In this document: in pieces, positions 52,326 through 63,810 of the stretch
Layout: every line of letters starts with the position of its first letter
Numbering within the stretch: the stretch's first letter is position 1
Assembly: GCF_020882245.1 (NCBI RefSeq)
Contig: NC_083598.1
Coordinates: forward strand, 35,625,858 to 35,689,857
Source of the DNA: Rhopalosiphum padi
Lineage: Eukaryota > Arthropoda > Insecta > Hemiptera > Aphididae
Reading direction: 5' to 3'
DNA length: 64,000 bases
The notes under the pieces: model-generated
The model's input: the letters and a program-made list of their open reading frames with translations, nothing else
What the model was told of the DNA's origin: nothing
Database searches by the model: none
Translations under genes and position numbers: made by a program

Positions 52326-55300
52326 AAAATGTTTCGGATTTAATTAATACTGACATTTTGATAATTATTGGATTACACTCAATACATAATATACATAATT
52401 TAATAATTTAGTAATACTAATAATAATAAAAAAATATTTATAATAGGTTTATTAACAATTTGTAAAATTAGAATTTGTCGAAACTGCGTTAGCGACGTAG
52501 AAACAAATATAAAATATTGTCTTTAAACATTATAGCCTATAGATATGTGTTTTTTTTTCATCACTTAATTTTTTCATCTTTTTCTTAAAGTTGAATATAT
52601 TCTATCTTTTAATTAAAGCCTAAACTACTTAGCAGGAACCTTTCATTAAATTTTAAAGCCTTAACAATACAAATTAAACATTTCAAACATGTAATTACAA
52701 AATAATATGTACATTATTATCTTTATTTTGACATTATAACTTCAAATGCTTATAAAAAAAAATATACGTATTGTTTCTTTAATATTTTAAAATATAATGT
52801 AGTAATTCATAGTAAATACTTATGAAAAACTCTTATTCAATTTTAAAGTAAACATTTTTTTATTAACGTTCATAGAAAAAATAATACGTAGAAAGTCAGT
52901 TATCTATAAATAGTTCAAAAAGAGTCAAAATATTTTTAAATTATACTATGTATGGAAAATGTTAATTCATTAATTTTTTTTCAATTATTAAAAAAAAATA
53001 CTTGGAATACTTGTAACAAGTGTACCTAAACTACTTGATTCACTTTCTTGCCAGAAAAAATATTAAGTTGACAACCAAAGCATTTTTATAAATACATATA
53101 TATATAGTATATACTGCTATTAACCGTATATATTTTATTTATGCTTGAAAAAATTATGACTATTGTAAAATTAATAGATTTATTGCTCAAAATCTAATGT
53201 CCGAATTGGCCTAACTTTTAGAGAAAATAAAACATCATTTTGACAGGAATTAAAATTTTTTTGTTTACTTAAAATATTGTAGGTACTATACTTAATTACT
53301 AACTGTAATACTTAATTTAATCAGAATCTATAGACTTTTTTCTATAAAATACATAATAGATATGTGTTTTAGTTGTATAATAATACAACTTAGTAAATAT
53401 ATAATAAGAAAAACGATTAAAGAAATAAGAAATATTGTAATTAGTGGCTATCTACGTAATTGTCAAATGGTCGTGTACTCGTGTTGTCTATTGTTCTATT
53501 TTATATATATATATATAAAAATAATTCAGCTCAACGCCGTAGTCGATTAATTGAACGGATAGTATTATCGTATTAATGGTCATACTTACATATTATTAAT
53601 TCTCCCCCATCTATGCGATAAATAAAATATTACTCTGTAATATAATATTATACTTGCCAATTAAATCGTATAATATAATGTCGTTATACGCTTATCTCTA
53701 GAATCGCGATTTCCCTCAATGTATTATACGTTTGTTTCTCACACGCGAATTATCCAACCGATTTCTACATGATGACTGTCGACAAACTGTGATAAATGTA
53801 GGTAAACTTGTTAGTTATTATTTTAGTACCAATACAAACGGACAATTTGGTTGTTTCAATTTTCAACAGTACACATTATAAATAAAAATATTGTTCATCA
53901 CACGTTTTGCGTATAAACTGATTAAACTGTATTCATTGAAATAAGTAAATGCTTTATTTTAAATTAATTTCAAATCCTAATAATCATAACGTAAAGTATA
54001 TTGTTCATTGTTCATCGTATACGCAGTTATGTATTTTATAAGTACTGAAATAGGTACGGTACATTTACAGTAGATAAAACGAATAAAATAGTATAAATTA
54101 AAATGTTATTTTGAATCGATACGATTAAACCTGAAAATATAATTTATTAATAATAATAATAATTAGCCTACTATGTACCTATTCTGTATTGAATTAATAA
54201 TGATTTGACTTTCAAACGGCTTTGGAATTTCAAAGAAACCATTTTTACAATCGAAAATACAGTTCTCTATAGTGCAAGTAATTTATTGCATTATTTATTT
54301 AACGTTATTTTCGTTTTGTTTACACATTATAATAATATAAGCTTATTATAATATACGAACCGATTGTAACTTTATATTGAAACTTTGTTTATTTTCAATG
54401 TTTTTTTTTCAAAATAAAATTACATAGGGCATCTTATTGCAGCCAGAGATAGTTTTTAGTTTTTGAACTTCTTTTCCCTCCGCCAATAAATTGGTGAATT
54501 ATTTTTAAATAATGATTTTATAAAGTAACTCAATGAAAGAAACAATCTTTATATTTAGAAAGTTATATTTATAAAACTCTTTTCTTAGAATTTATATTTT
54601 TTTAGGTTTTCATCGTTATATACGTGATCGATATATCTATTATTTCGTTTAAAAAATAATAATAGTTTTAATTAAAATTGTATATATTTTTGATTAATGT
54701 GCGTCTTATCATTTTTTTAGTGAAATTTCATATTACAGACATGCTGTCCACCCGAAGTATCCTCTAATAATTATTATTCACGGTTTACAAAATTTTAATT
54801 TAGAATAATGCGTCTACTTTCCACTTATCTCACATAGACGCCTACGAATGGAACAAAGTTTCCACCTACATTATATAATATTATAGTGTTTAATGACTAC
54901 TGCGGTTACGTTCTTGGATATGAAATGATAACGATCGACACAACATTTCTTAACAAAATATATATTAATAAAATAATAAAAAATGAACATGTATGGTGTG
55001 TGTAACAACCTACGTGCCTACCTATTTATTATTAAAAATGTTTAATAGGCGCGCTGCACGTTTTCTGTATGCGCATTAAAATTATTTTTGTAAAGTAAAC
55101 AGTAAATTTTTATTCATTGATTATATAGTCTTGCCAATGAAGATATCGTATAATACATTTTTATTTGAACTGAAAATTTGTGTGTTTTCAAACAAATAAA
55201 AAAAAACAGAATTATATGTATTTTATTCTGGTGGTCTCTAGAATATTATTATTATGATATAATATAACTGTTTTAACATTTGTCAGATTTTATCATTTGA

Positions 55301-55365
55301 CGTGTCCTTATTCTTATCATATATATATACATATACCAATACAAAGGTTTCATCCGGTCTTATGT
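52326..55365. other. Long AT-rich spacer
   Basis: About 3 kb of A/T-rich sequence with T and A runs and one (TA)n array at about 53500-53516. Slightly richer patches at 53690-53800. No gene seen. Confidence 0.6.
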
Positions 55366-55590
55366 TTATTGTGGTTGATCCCCTTGTTTATCATATTATT
55401 ATTACTAAAACGATGGAGCTCTGGCCGTCCAATTCGCCTTAATATATACCACCCGTAAAAACACTAAGGACGCACATACGCCCTTGTGCCTTCAGGGGAC
55501 TATTTCCTGTGTATTCTCGGTTTTGACTTATCACGATAAACATTTAGGCCGTATTATGATAATACATATATGTACACGTTTTCAACCCCC
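55366..55590. promoter_or_regulatory. Candidate conserved noncoding block
   Basis: About 200 bp of balanced sequence after an AT-rich run, containing CCTTGTGCCTTCAGGGGACT and GGAGCTCTGGCCGTCC. No frame. Ends before a T homopolymer at about 55605. Confidence 0.25.
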
Positions 55591-58380
55591 TTATGCATTT
55601 ACTTGATTTTTTTTTTTTGGCAGACATTTACACTGAACAGATTTTAAACGTAAACGTTGATATATTAAAAATAAACCATAATTAGCCGTGTGAACATGTG
55701 TGAAAATTATTATGAGTGTAAACCAAAAAATGTGTTCCATCAAAAGTAATATTATGTCATTTAATAGTGTTGTTGATTTAATGCGTGCGTATACACCAAT
55801 GTCGCATAAACTAACCTCCACATAATTATAGATACTATTTAAAGACATCGTTTGAATACCAGAAGTACTTTACATATTGTAAAAACATGACAATTTTGGT
55901 ATATTATGTACAGTTAACTATTTACACAAAATTAGTTTTTAAAAATAAAATAAAATAATTTATAAAACCATGTATTATTATATTTTATACTTTAATAATG
56001 CATGCTATGTATATTGTATAATATAAGATCTTTATGAAGAAAAAAATTATTTACATTTATAAAAACATTATTAGGTACTCTAGACTCTAGAGTTCGAATT
56101 TATGGCAAAGTACGTATAGTTTTTTTTTTTAGAATAACTTATATACGGTGATTGGAATAAGTGCTTAGTAAATTTACCTAATCGATTCGATTATTATTGT
56201 CGATATAAATCTTATTCTTAATAATATGCTATATTGTGCAGCAAAATAAGGTAAAAATTTTTGTAGGTTAACTTTTTCAGAAAATATATCAAGTACCAAT
56301 ATAATACATATGATTATTATTATTTTCTTTCTGGTTAATAATGCAAATAGTTCAACAATATTCACATAAGTAATATAATATACATTTTTAACAAAGTTTG
56401 AAGTGCTTCAAAAGAAAAAGCAACTTTAAATTAAACGAAAAAAGTAATAGTATTTATCCATCTAAAAAATCAAAAGTTACGACAACGTTTTAAACGAACC
56501 ACTGCAAGTGAAGAAAAAGTTTTAGCTAACTGCTGGGATACCAAGGGAGTTAATTTTGACTTTGAATGAATTTGTCCATGAGATTAATTATAAATAATTA
56601 GGTCAAGTAAAACCGTATGTTAATATAAAAACATAATTTTCCTTAAATTAGTTTTTTTTTCATATTGAGAAGCGTATAGATTTACTTATAAGTTATAATA
56701 ATATATAATTAAAAATAAAACATCAATATTCAAATAAAGCTAAAGATCAATAAAGTTTGTTTTTCCTTGAATATTTTATTTTTTATAAACCAATGGTATA
56801 AACTAAATGTTTAAATCTTATACTATACGTCATATTTTTCTCTTTTAATGAAGTGATTATCTATTACCTACAGGCATAAATATGATTTAATCCTTGAATA
56901 CCTGATTATGATATATTTATGTTGATTTATCAACAGGCAATTGCAAATAAAATTAATTGCAAATTGAACATCGGCACTCATGATTTGTGTAAGAGCTAAC
57001 CAAAGTGTCAGCTCGTTGACCCAGTTTACTGTACAATAGAAACACTGAATAGACAGATAACACCGGAGTACACCCTAAAAGGATAGAATAAGACTTTATT
57101 ATTTATATTATTGCCAATACACTTTTAGGTAAATATTCTGAAGCACATAGCATAATATTATAATGTTCTTGTAAAACAACAGGTATTCCAGCTGTCAATA
57201 TTATAATACATATAGTTATATAACGTGTGACAAAGAAGTGTGTTACATAATATTATTACTACAAAAGCTCTTAATTACTCGGCCTATATTTGCCTATAAA
57301 ATCGGTTTATGAATTATAGTAAGTAGATCTACAATACAGTCATTTTTATACAAGTACTAAAATATCACATCAAGAAAGGACAAAATCCTTATATTGCTTA
57401 ATAAATAATAATATTAAGCATTTATTGTCATAAATAGTATTAATTTTTTTTTAAGTAATTTAAAATAAATATTTTAGCTCCGTATAAAACATAATATATT
57501 ATCGACGTAGAATAATCTCGCGAAAATTGATACGTACTATCTAAATAGTTCACCTCATTATCTAAAAGATTTTGGAAAGTCCGTGTAGGTAATATTTTTT
57601 GTCCAGCAACTGTGCATTTTTTAAACCTAGTTCGCCCCTAACAATTAGTATAAGTATTGATAACCATTGATATAATGCATTAATAAATAGAATAATAATA
57701 TTAATCATTTATCAATTTGTATTTTCTGTTGTTATAAGTTCACAAAAATCATTAAAATAACTTATATTTATGATAAAATGTATACATAAAAAATATGTTT
57801 GGAAAAACGCATAATGCCAGTTCTTAGTACACACTATAGTGTGTAATTAAATATATATATATAATTACTTTAATAGATTAACTTATTTATAATTATAATT
57901 TAAATAAATAATATTCATAATTAATGTAATCAAACAGTTATGCAAATGTGATATATAGCAGGTACTACTTGGATTGAAATTTAGAATAAATAATATACGA
58001 TTATCGAATTTAGATATACAATCGATGTCTATAATTTGTATTTTATACTGTAGCCAACTTACGTCCCTCTAGCAGTATAATATGCAAGTTAACTATTAAG
58101 CTTACTAATTGCTTAATTTTACCTTTTTTGGAGACGTAAGTATAGTATGCAACCAACGCATCGATCGAAATACCGTACGAACTGCACCAGGACCTCTGTG
58201 TAATCCGTAAGTTGTTGGTAGGTACCGTCCATCGTCGCCGTAATTATATTAATACATAAGGTATAAATAATGTGTCTATAAACACAAGACGTTCGGTTCG
58301 TATCATTATATTGTTTTACGTAAATTATTATGCCGACAACGGTATATCATTATTATGATTATTATTAGATCGTACCACCC
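55591..58380. other. Long AT-rich spacer
   Basis: Mostly A/T-rich; modest complexity at 56490-56590, 56980-57080 and 58140-58230. Contains the 18-bp palindrome listed separately. The 85-codon minus-strand frame at 55591-55848 is unrecognised and rejected. Confidence 0.55.
57828..57845. other. Perfect 18-bp palindrome
   Basis: TACACACTA followed directly by its reverse complement TAGTGTGTA. No loop. Could be a dyad-symmetric protein site or chance in AT-rich DNA. Confidence 0.6.
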
Positions 58381-58613
58381 GCGAGATACCGTATACCTAG
58401 GGCGGCCTCGGCCGATAACGTAATTCGATTTTGGACCACACGCCAAACGAGAGCGACTCTTTCCGTTCTTCGGCCACTCTCACTTCTCTCCTACGACGTG
58501 CCCGCACATCATAAACACGACCGACGAGTCGTGCTTTTCCACAACGTATAATTTTCTTTATTTTATTTTTTTTTCCATAGAAGGACAAACGTTTTGACGG
58601 TCATTTTCTCTCG
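58381..58613. promoter_or_regulatory. CpG-rich islet
   Basis: CpG-dense sequence upstream of the small frame at 58614, with CTCTCACTTCTCTCC pyrimidine runs. Could serve as a promoter for that frame if it is real; no TATA box at a convincing distance. Confidence 0.2.
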
Positions 58614-58865
58614 ATGTATTCATTGTACAATCCTACTTACTCATCGGTACACTATGTATATAAAGAAAACCGGACGAATGAAGCGTATGCACCGAATTCC
58701 TTATTGAGTACCTGCCAATCAAATATTAATCACGATCAACGATTTTCCGACGGGTCAGTCGCGGCGAAATGCCCGTATAGTGAAATGAGTGAAATAACAG
58801 TGCGACGTCAAGTCGAGCGAACAATTTTCTGGGAAAGTAATTTTTTCTCGATGAAAACGTTTTGA
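58614..58865 (+). CDS. Unrecognised small open frame, 83 residues
   Basis: ATG-initiated 83-residue frame with fairly even amino-acid use and no low-complexity run (words such as YSSVHYVYKENRTNEAYAPN). No signal peptide, membrane segment or domain is evident. The ATG is preceded by TCTCTCG, which is not a strong Kozak context. Two minus-strand frames overlap it (58726-58950, 58755-59006), so the openness is partly a composition effect. Might be an orphan micro-gene, an exon or noncoding. Confidence 0.13.
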   Translation: MYSLYNPTYSSVHYVYKENRTNEAYAPNSLLSTCQSNINHDQRFSDGSVAAKCPYSEMSEITVRRQVERTIFWESNFFSMKTF

Positions 58866-59080
58866 TTTTTTCATATAATATATTATACATTTCGGATGAT
58901 GACACAATGCATTTCGTGTGAACGCGACGTACCAACTTTTTAGCCTGCAACTACGCGATGGTGATAAACGATTAATTCGCACGACCGTATATATGATGAC
59001 GCTCATAAATATGTAACATGTCCAAAGCGATACTATATAAGATTAAAGCTGTAAATTATTCAATACTATACTATCTGACC
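58866..59080. other. Short spacer
   Basis: Mixed sequence; nothing recognised. Confidence 0.45.
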
Positions 59081-59560
59081 GAGCTTTGGTAATAATTTAT
59101 GAGTAAAAATATCGTGTACAACAAACGGTTTGACCGTTTCATAATTTCCTGAATCTTTTTACGCCCCCCATCACTATTCGGTAATGGACTATATAAAATG
59201 ATAAATCACGAACGACTACAGCACGACCCCGAATGTACGTCGTTATGGGCAACGGAAAACCCTCCACGTCAGCCTCATATATAACTTTTACTGTTCAAGT
59301 CCTACATCAGATCACAAAGGCAACCTTAATTACATTTGCAATTTCACCCTACACGACAATCTCTCGATTCGTTCTTTTACCTCGGCGTTTGCTGACACTC
59401 CAGAGCATTTTCAAGTTAATCTTCTCAATGACTCGTGCAGTATTAGCTAATTCCCCGACAATTTCTAGAGCAATGTCTTCGTCTGTCCTTCAAAATTACC
59501 AAATGACAAATACCAACTATATAATATCACTAGATCAAACGCTACAATGAAGGGTATAAT
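59081..59560. promoter_or_regulatory. Candidate conserved noncoding block with an open frame
   Basis: About 480 bp of balanced, repeat-free sequence. It contains an ATG frame of 105 residues (59233-59550), Ser/Thr/Leu/Ile-rich, beginning MYVVMGNGKPST. No domain, signal peptide or clear membrane span is recognised. Third-position use is not obviously biased, so I favour a regulatory block over a gene, but an orphan protein is possible. Confidence 0.25.
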
Positions 59561-60960
59561 TAATTTTATCTAATTATATTTACAGTGCAATTCCGTCTGC
59601 ACTAAGTGAATTACGTATTTTAATACCGTCCGTCCGTCCGTACAATTAATCAAACAATCCAAATATTATTTACGTAATATCATGTTCAACCAATGAAGTA
59701 ATAACAATTATATATTAAAGTGTTATGTATCGCATAGAAACCGGTACCGATTGAATAATGATTGAAAAAAATACCAAAAACTATATAAACAATTATTAAA
59801 ATCGAAATCCCGAATAATATTATTCTCCACATTATATTACGAATAAATTATTCATTTATATTTACATTTGAATTGACTGTACGACAAACGACTATAAAAT
59901 TAATATGATACTTTGTAATTCCAAAAACATATTTCTGGTCTATAACGCTTAAACTCTCTATCGTTTAACATTTAGATACCGAAACGTGTATGCGATTAAT
60001 CATGTTCTATGTTCGGATTATTGGACACTATTTTTATTATTATTTTTCTCTTTTTGCATCACACGCGTAGTCACCAAAACCGGGTTCTCGACGACAATTT
60101 TATCGTCGATACACAACCGAAATCTCTGTAATATCTTCGTGGGTATATCTCTTCTACATCTCTCGATATAGTTTTAAAATGTTGCGCTATCGGAGAATTC
60201 CACACTCCGGAAAGCAGGCGTTTAAATATTAAAATATTTAAATACTATCGATGAATACTATACATGTGTATTGTAATATGATAATAATGTATACAGCGCA
60301 TATAATGAATCGAAATCTGCTGCGCGATCACTGCACCGAAAACGGTTTGATTTAACCGTGTGGATCCTTGTAACTCACTGCAGCACACGTGCAACAAGCG
60401 CAAAACGTATGTATTCGTTATAACTTCCTCACACCCCCACCGACAGTCGGATACAAGGTGCCCTCGGGGGGTGGTTGAAGCGGTGGTGGCCTTAACATTC
60501 GGTCCGTTTCTGTATACAAACATAATAATAATAATAATATAAAATATATACCGCGCTGTATGTTAAACGGACTCGGGATTTATCATTTTTATTGCACTAA
60601 ATTCGACCACACACGTATCATATAATATGTAATGCATAATATAATACGGCGTCTGGTTGGATGTATTTCATATTATATAGCGTTGCGTCTCGTAATAATA
60701 TCACATGGAGATGCGCACATATGGGACCGCGTTCGCAAAATTAACTGTATCGACGGCGGAGAATAACGCTTGGGTTTGGTCGATTCACGTTAATCCAGCA
60801 TTTATCATATATTGTTATTATTAACGATTGATTTTCTCTCTCTCTTACTCTTACTCTCTCTCATCCGCCAAAAACATAGATAATATACCCTCCGATCGGA
60901 CCATTAGTGACAAATGTCGCAGTACGTTCGAAGCAGATGTCGGTGTTCGTAATGGTGAAA
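59561..60960. other. Mixed region with CpG-rich islets
   Basis: AT-rich to about 59940, then CpG-containing patches (60050-60200, 60320-60520, 60640-60780). Holds (CCGT)4 at 59626-59641, (AAT)n at about 60521-60541 and a CTCTCTC tract at about 60834-60861. Opposed short frames at 60245-60542 are unrecognised. Confidence 0.4.
59626..59641. repeat. (CCGT)4 tetranucleotide repeat
   Basis: Four perfect units. Short, but CpG-containing. Confidence 0.7.
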
Positions 60961-61821
60961 AGAAATCATCAAAATGAGATTTGTTCTATAATATATACTT
61001 AATAGTCTACAATAAATATTTTTATTAATAAATAATAATAATAATAGTCTTTAATTATAATAGAAGATAGTCAATATAATGTAAATAGGTATATATATAT
61101 AACAATATTGTGAATAAGTTTACCTGATGTTATTTCAAACAGTGTTGATAAGTTCAACTTATTTAAATTGTAACGACAAAACAAATTGTAATTCCCGATT
61201 ATAAATTAATACAATTTTTGTTTTTATTCCAGTCAGTAAATAATTATTAAAACGACTGCGTTGAGAAATACTTTTCTCTCAAGTTTTAAATTCCATGCCA
61301 TCAACGTTGTTTATGTACATAAAAATAATACATAGATATAACTGTGATTGTATAAATCAGAAATAAAAAAATTATCACAGTAAACAACAATCAATTGCTG
61401 TAAAAAAAAAAAAAAAGTTTATTTCGTATCAAAATATATGAATACCTATTAATTCCATAAATATTTCACAAAAATGATTTATTTTAATTTTTAACTTGTA
61501 TTCTATATAATATACTATACTCGTATTCTATACAGTATAATATGTAATATATATATATACTTAGTATAGCTTTAAAGATTCATTAATTTTTTTAAATTGA
61601 TATTTCGTGTATAAAAACCACATTAATTTTTAACATCCTTAAAATTAGTTTTTTCATTCGCTTATTTCGTTTCGATGTATCTTACTACTTGCTCTATTAT
61701 ATATATGTGTGTGTGTGTATTAAAAACTGTAATTAACATTTCATGAAAAATTTTTAGGTAACATTATAATAATATTATTTTTAATGGCTATTCTTTTATT
61801 AAAAAAAAAAAAACATAAAAT
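60961..61821. other. AT-rich spacer
   Basis: A/T-rich with (GT)n at about 61698-61719 and A homopolymers at about 61401-61415 and 61801-61813. No gene or upstream reverse-transcriptase coding was found before the element that follows, so that element looks 5'-truncated. Confidence 0.5.
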
Positions 61822-62270
61822 AATAAGGATTCTCTCAATTCATACAATATTCTACAATATGGTATAAATACTTGGGGTGGTTTAGGAATTGTAGCAAGTA
61901 TAATAAAATATTGCAGAGAGCTCAAAAAAGTATTATAAAAATAATTTTTAAATAAAATAAAATTATACTCATTTGTTTAACTATTTGAAGAATACAAAGT
62001 TTTCACTTCTTAACAATTAGTTTACAGAAACGATTTTTATTTTACATATACATTTGATTTATTAAATTTCAAACCAATATAATATTATAATACACGTAAA
62101 AAAAATAATTTAGATATTTCTGAACTTGAAAATCAATTCAATATTTTTGAAATTCAGGTATTAACCTAATAAATAAAGTTTCATTAAAAATTATTAACTG
62201 TAAATCATATATTAAATACAAGCAATCTATACAAATATGGTTAATCAGTAACCTCAGTAACCTATTATAG
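61822..62270 (+). pseudogene. Non-LTR retrotransposon ORF2 remnant (Jockey/CR1-like), frameshifted
   Basis: Decayed remnant of the region following the reverse-transcriptase fingers and palm of a LINE polyprotein. Four segments in alternating frames follow the family order. From 61822, ILQYGINTWGG matches the family motif YGI..WGG. From about 61902, NKILQRAQKSIIKIIFK matches the usual L..Q+..I+II segment. From about 62083, YYNTRKKNNL matches the common YNTR motif. From 62160, a stretch ends in KQSIQIWLIS, resembling the terminal FK..LK.WL motif. At least three frame changes and several stops separate them, so it is dead. The catalytic YxDD region is absent, consistent with 5' truncation. Clade assignment from motifs is tentative. 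Confidence 0.72.
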
Positions 62271-62744
62271 TTTCTACAATTTATGTAATGTGGACCGGTA
62301 ATAATATAATATTGTAATTATTTTTATTTTCATTCATATTATGTCATCATTTATTTTGTATTACTACTATTAATCCACTATACCATGGTTAAACTTAAAA
62401 TTTAAATTTATCTTGAATTTAAATTTTTATTTACCTATTTTTATTAATACTCCAACTATACCGTTAAGAGGGTATTCTCAGTGGTTAGTTATAGACCATT
62501 TAAACTTTATATAATAATATACTATTTTTCTATGAGTATATATGTATTTTCTACAACAAAAAGAACCATTAAATTATTATTACTACTATTATTAAAAGAA
62601 AAATTCCAAGACTTTTATAAAAGTCTCATAATATTATAAAAAAATTACTCCATTGAAAAAAATAATATTTTACCATTACTAAAAATTAATATAAGGTAAA
62701 AATGTATGTTATATTTTAATAATCTAATTAAGTATATTGTCATC
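62271..62744. other. AT-rich spacer between two transposon remnants
   Basis: May include the 3' UTR of the LINE remnant. Contains a perfect 16-bp palindrome GACTTTTATAAAAGTC (62610-62625). No gene. Confidence 0.5.
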
Positions 62745-62752
62745 ATCTACAG
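62745..62752. repeat. Left target-site duplication of hAT-like element
   Basis: ATCTACAG here and ATTTACAG at 63212-63219 differ at one of eight positions, as expected of an 8-bp hAT target duplication that has aged. Confidence 0.65.
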
Positions 62753-63211
62753 CCGGGGTCGACAACCTTTTGAGACAGCGGAGCCAAAAGTTATAATTTA
62801 CATAATTTCCCAAATTTTAAACAGCCACTTAAAATGTTCATCTCAATATTTTAATATTTGCTTATATGTAATTGATTTTCGATTTAAAATAAACAAAATT
62901 ATACACAAAACAATATTATTATAAATAATAATTTATTATCAATAATTTATGGCTAGTAGTTTATATTAGTATAAAAATATGGGTTACCTATATGTATAAT
63001 TGTTCACACTTTTAATTTTAGTTGATTACGTTGGCCTGTGTAGGTATTTCATATTGTAAAAAGCAACAAAAATATAATGTAAAATAATATATATATTTTT
63101 TTATACTATAAAATATATATTTTTTTTTTGCGTTTTTTAATAATTATTTTTGCGTATGGATCTAGAGAGCCATAACTTAAAATTGAAAGATCCGTAGATT
63201 TCCGATCCCTG
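62753..63211. mobile_element. Non-autonomous hAT-like DNA transposon (459 bp)
   Basis: Left end CCGGGGTCGACAACC and the reverse complement of the right end, CAGGGATCGGAAATC, form imperfect terminal inverted repeats agreeing at nine of the first 13 positions and matching the CAGGGGTCGGCAA-type termini common in animal hAT elements. Subterminal GAGCCA occurs on both sides in the same orientation (about 62781 and 63168). The 8-bp direct repeats outside the ends support a hAT insertion. The interior is A/T-rich with no transposase frame, so it must have been mobilised in trans by an autonomous relative. Confidence 0.7.
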
Positions 63212-63219
63212 ATTTACAG
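63212..63219. repeat. Right target-site duplication of hAT-like element
   Basis: ATTTACAG, the partner of 62745-62752, starts directly after the element's last base. Confidence 0.65.
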
Positions 63220-63810
63220 TATCAGTATTAGTATTCAATTCGAACTTTTTTATATATTTCTAAAAGTAATTTAAAACTGTTCTTTTTTTAAAAAATAAAC
63301 ATGTTATTTGATTTTAGCTCATGACCTTTTCATTAGCATTTTAATGAAAAATAAACTACATACTAACTGAAATATCGACTGATTTACTGCCGGAGGTGTT
63401 GAAAACTAAATCTCTAAAATAATAAATCTCTTGAGATTTCAGCTGGACGAGTTCCTAAAAAACAAAAAAAAAATAATAAAACTAGTCACATAAGCCGACC
63501 ATTGATCATTTTTAACAACATAATGATTTTTAAACGTAAGTTTAATATTATATTTTTAGTGACATATTCCATAGTTAACGTTTTATAAACAACAACCGAC
63601 ACCCAGACGCAAAAAAAAATATTTTACATCTGTTTGCGACAAAACGAATGGTTTTTCGACACCGGCCCATATGGAACGTAAATGATAATTAATTTTAAAA
63701 TGACTAACAATAATTTTTGTTTAAACGTTTATTATGTCAATATTTTTTTTTTCTGAAAAAACTCTTTTGAATAAATAGCGTTGTATGTTCTATATAATTA
63801 AAATATAACT
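63220..63810. other. AT-rich spacer with a moderately complex patch
   Basis: Balanced patches at 63370-63460 and 63590-63690. An acceptor-like GAGATTTCAG precedes CTGGACGAGTTCC near 63440, but the frame closes after 17 codons. No feature called. Confidence 0.4.
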
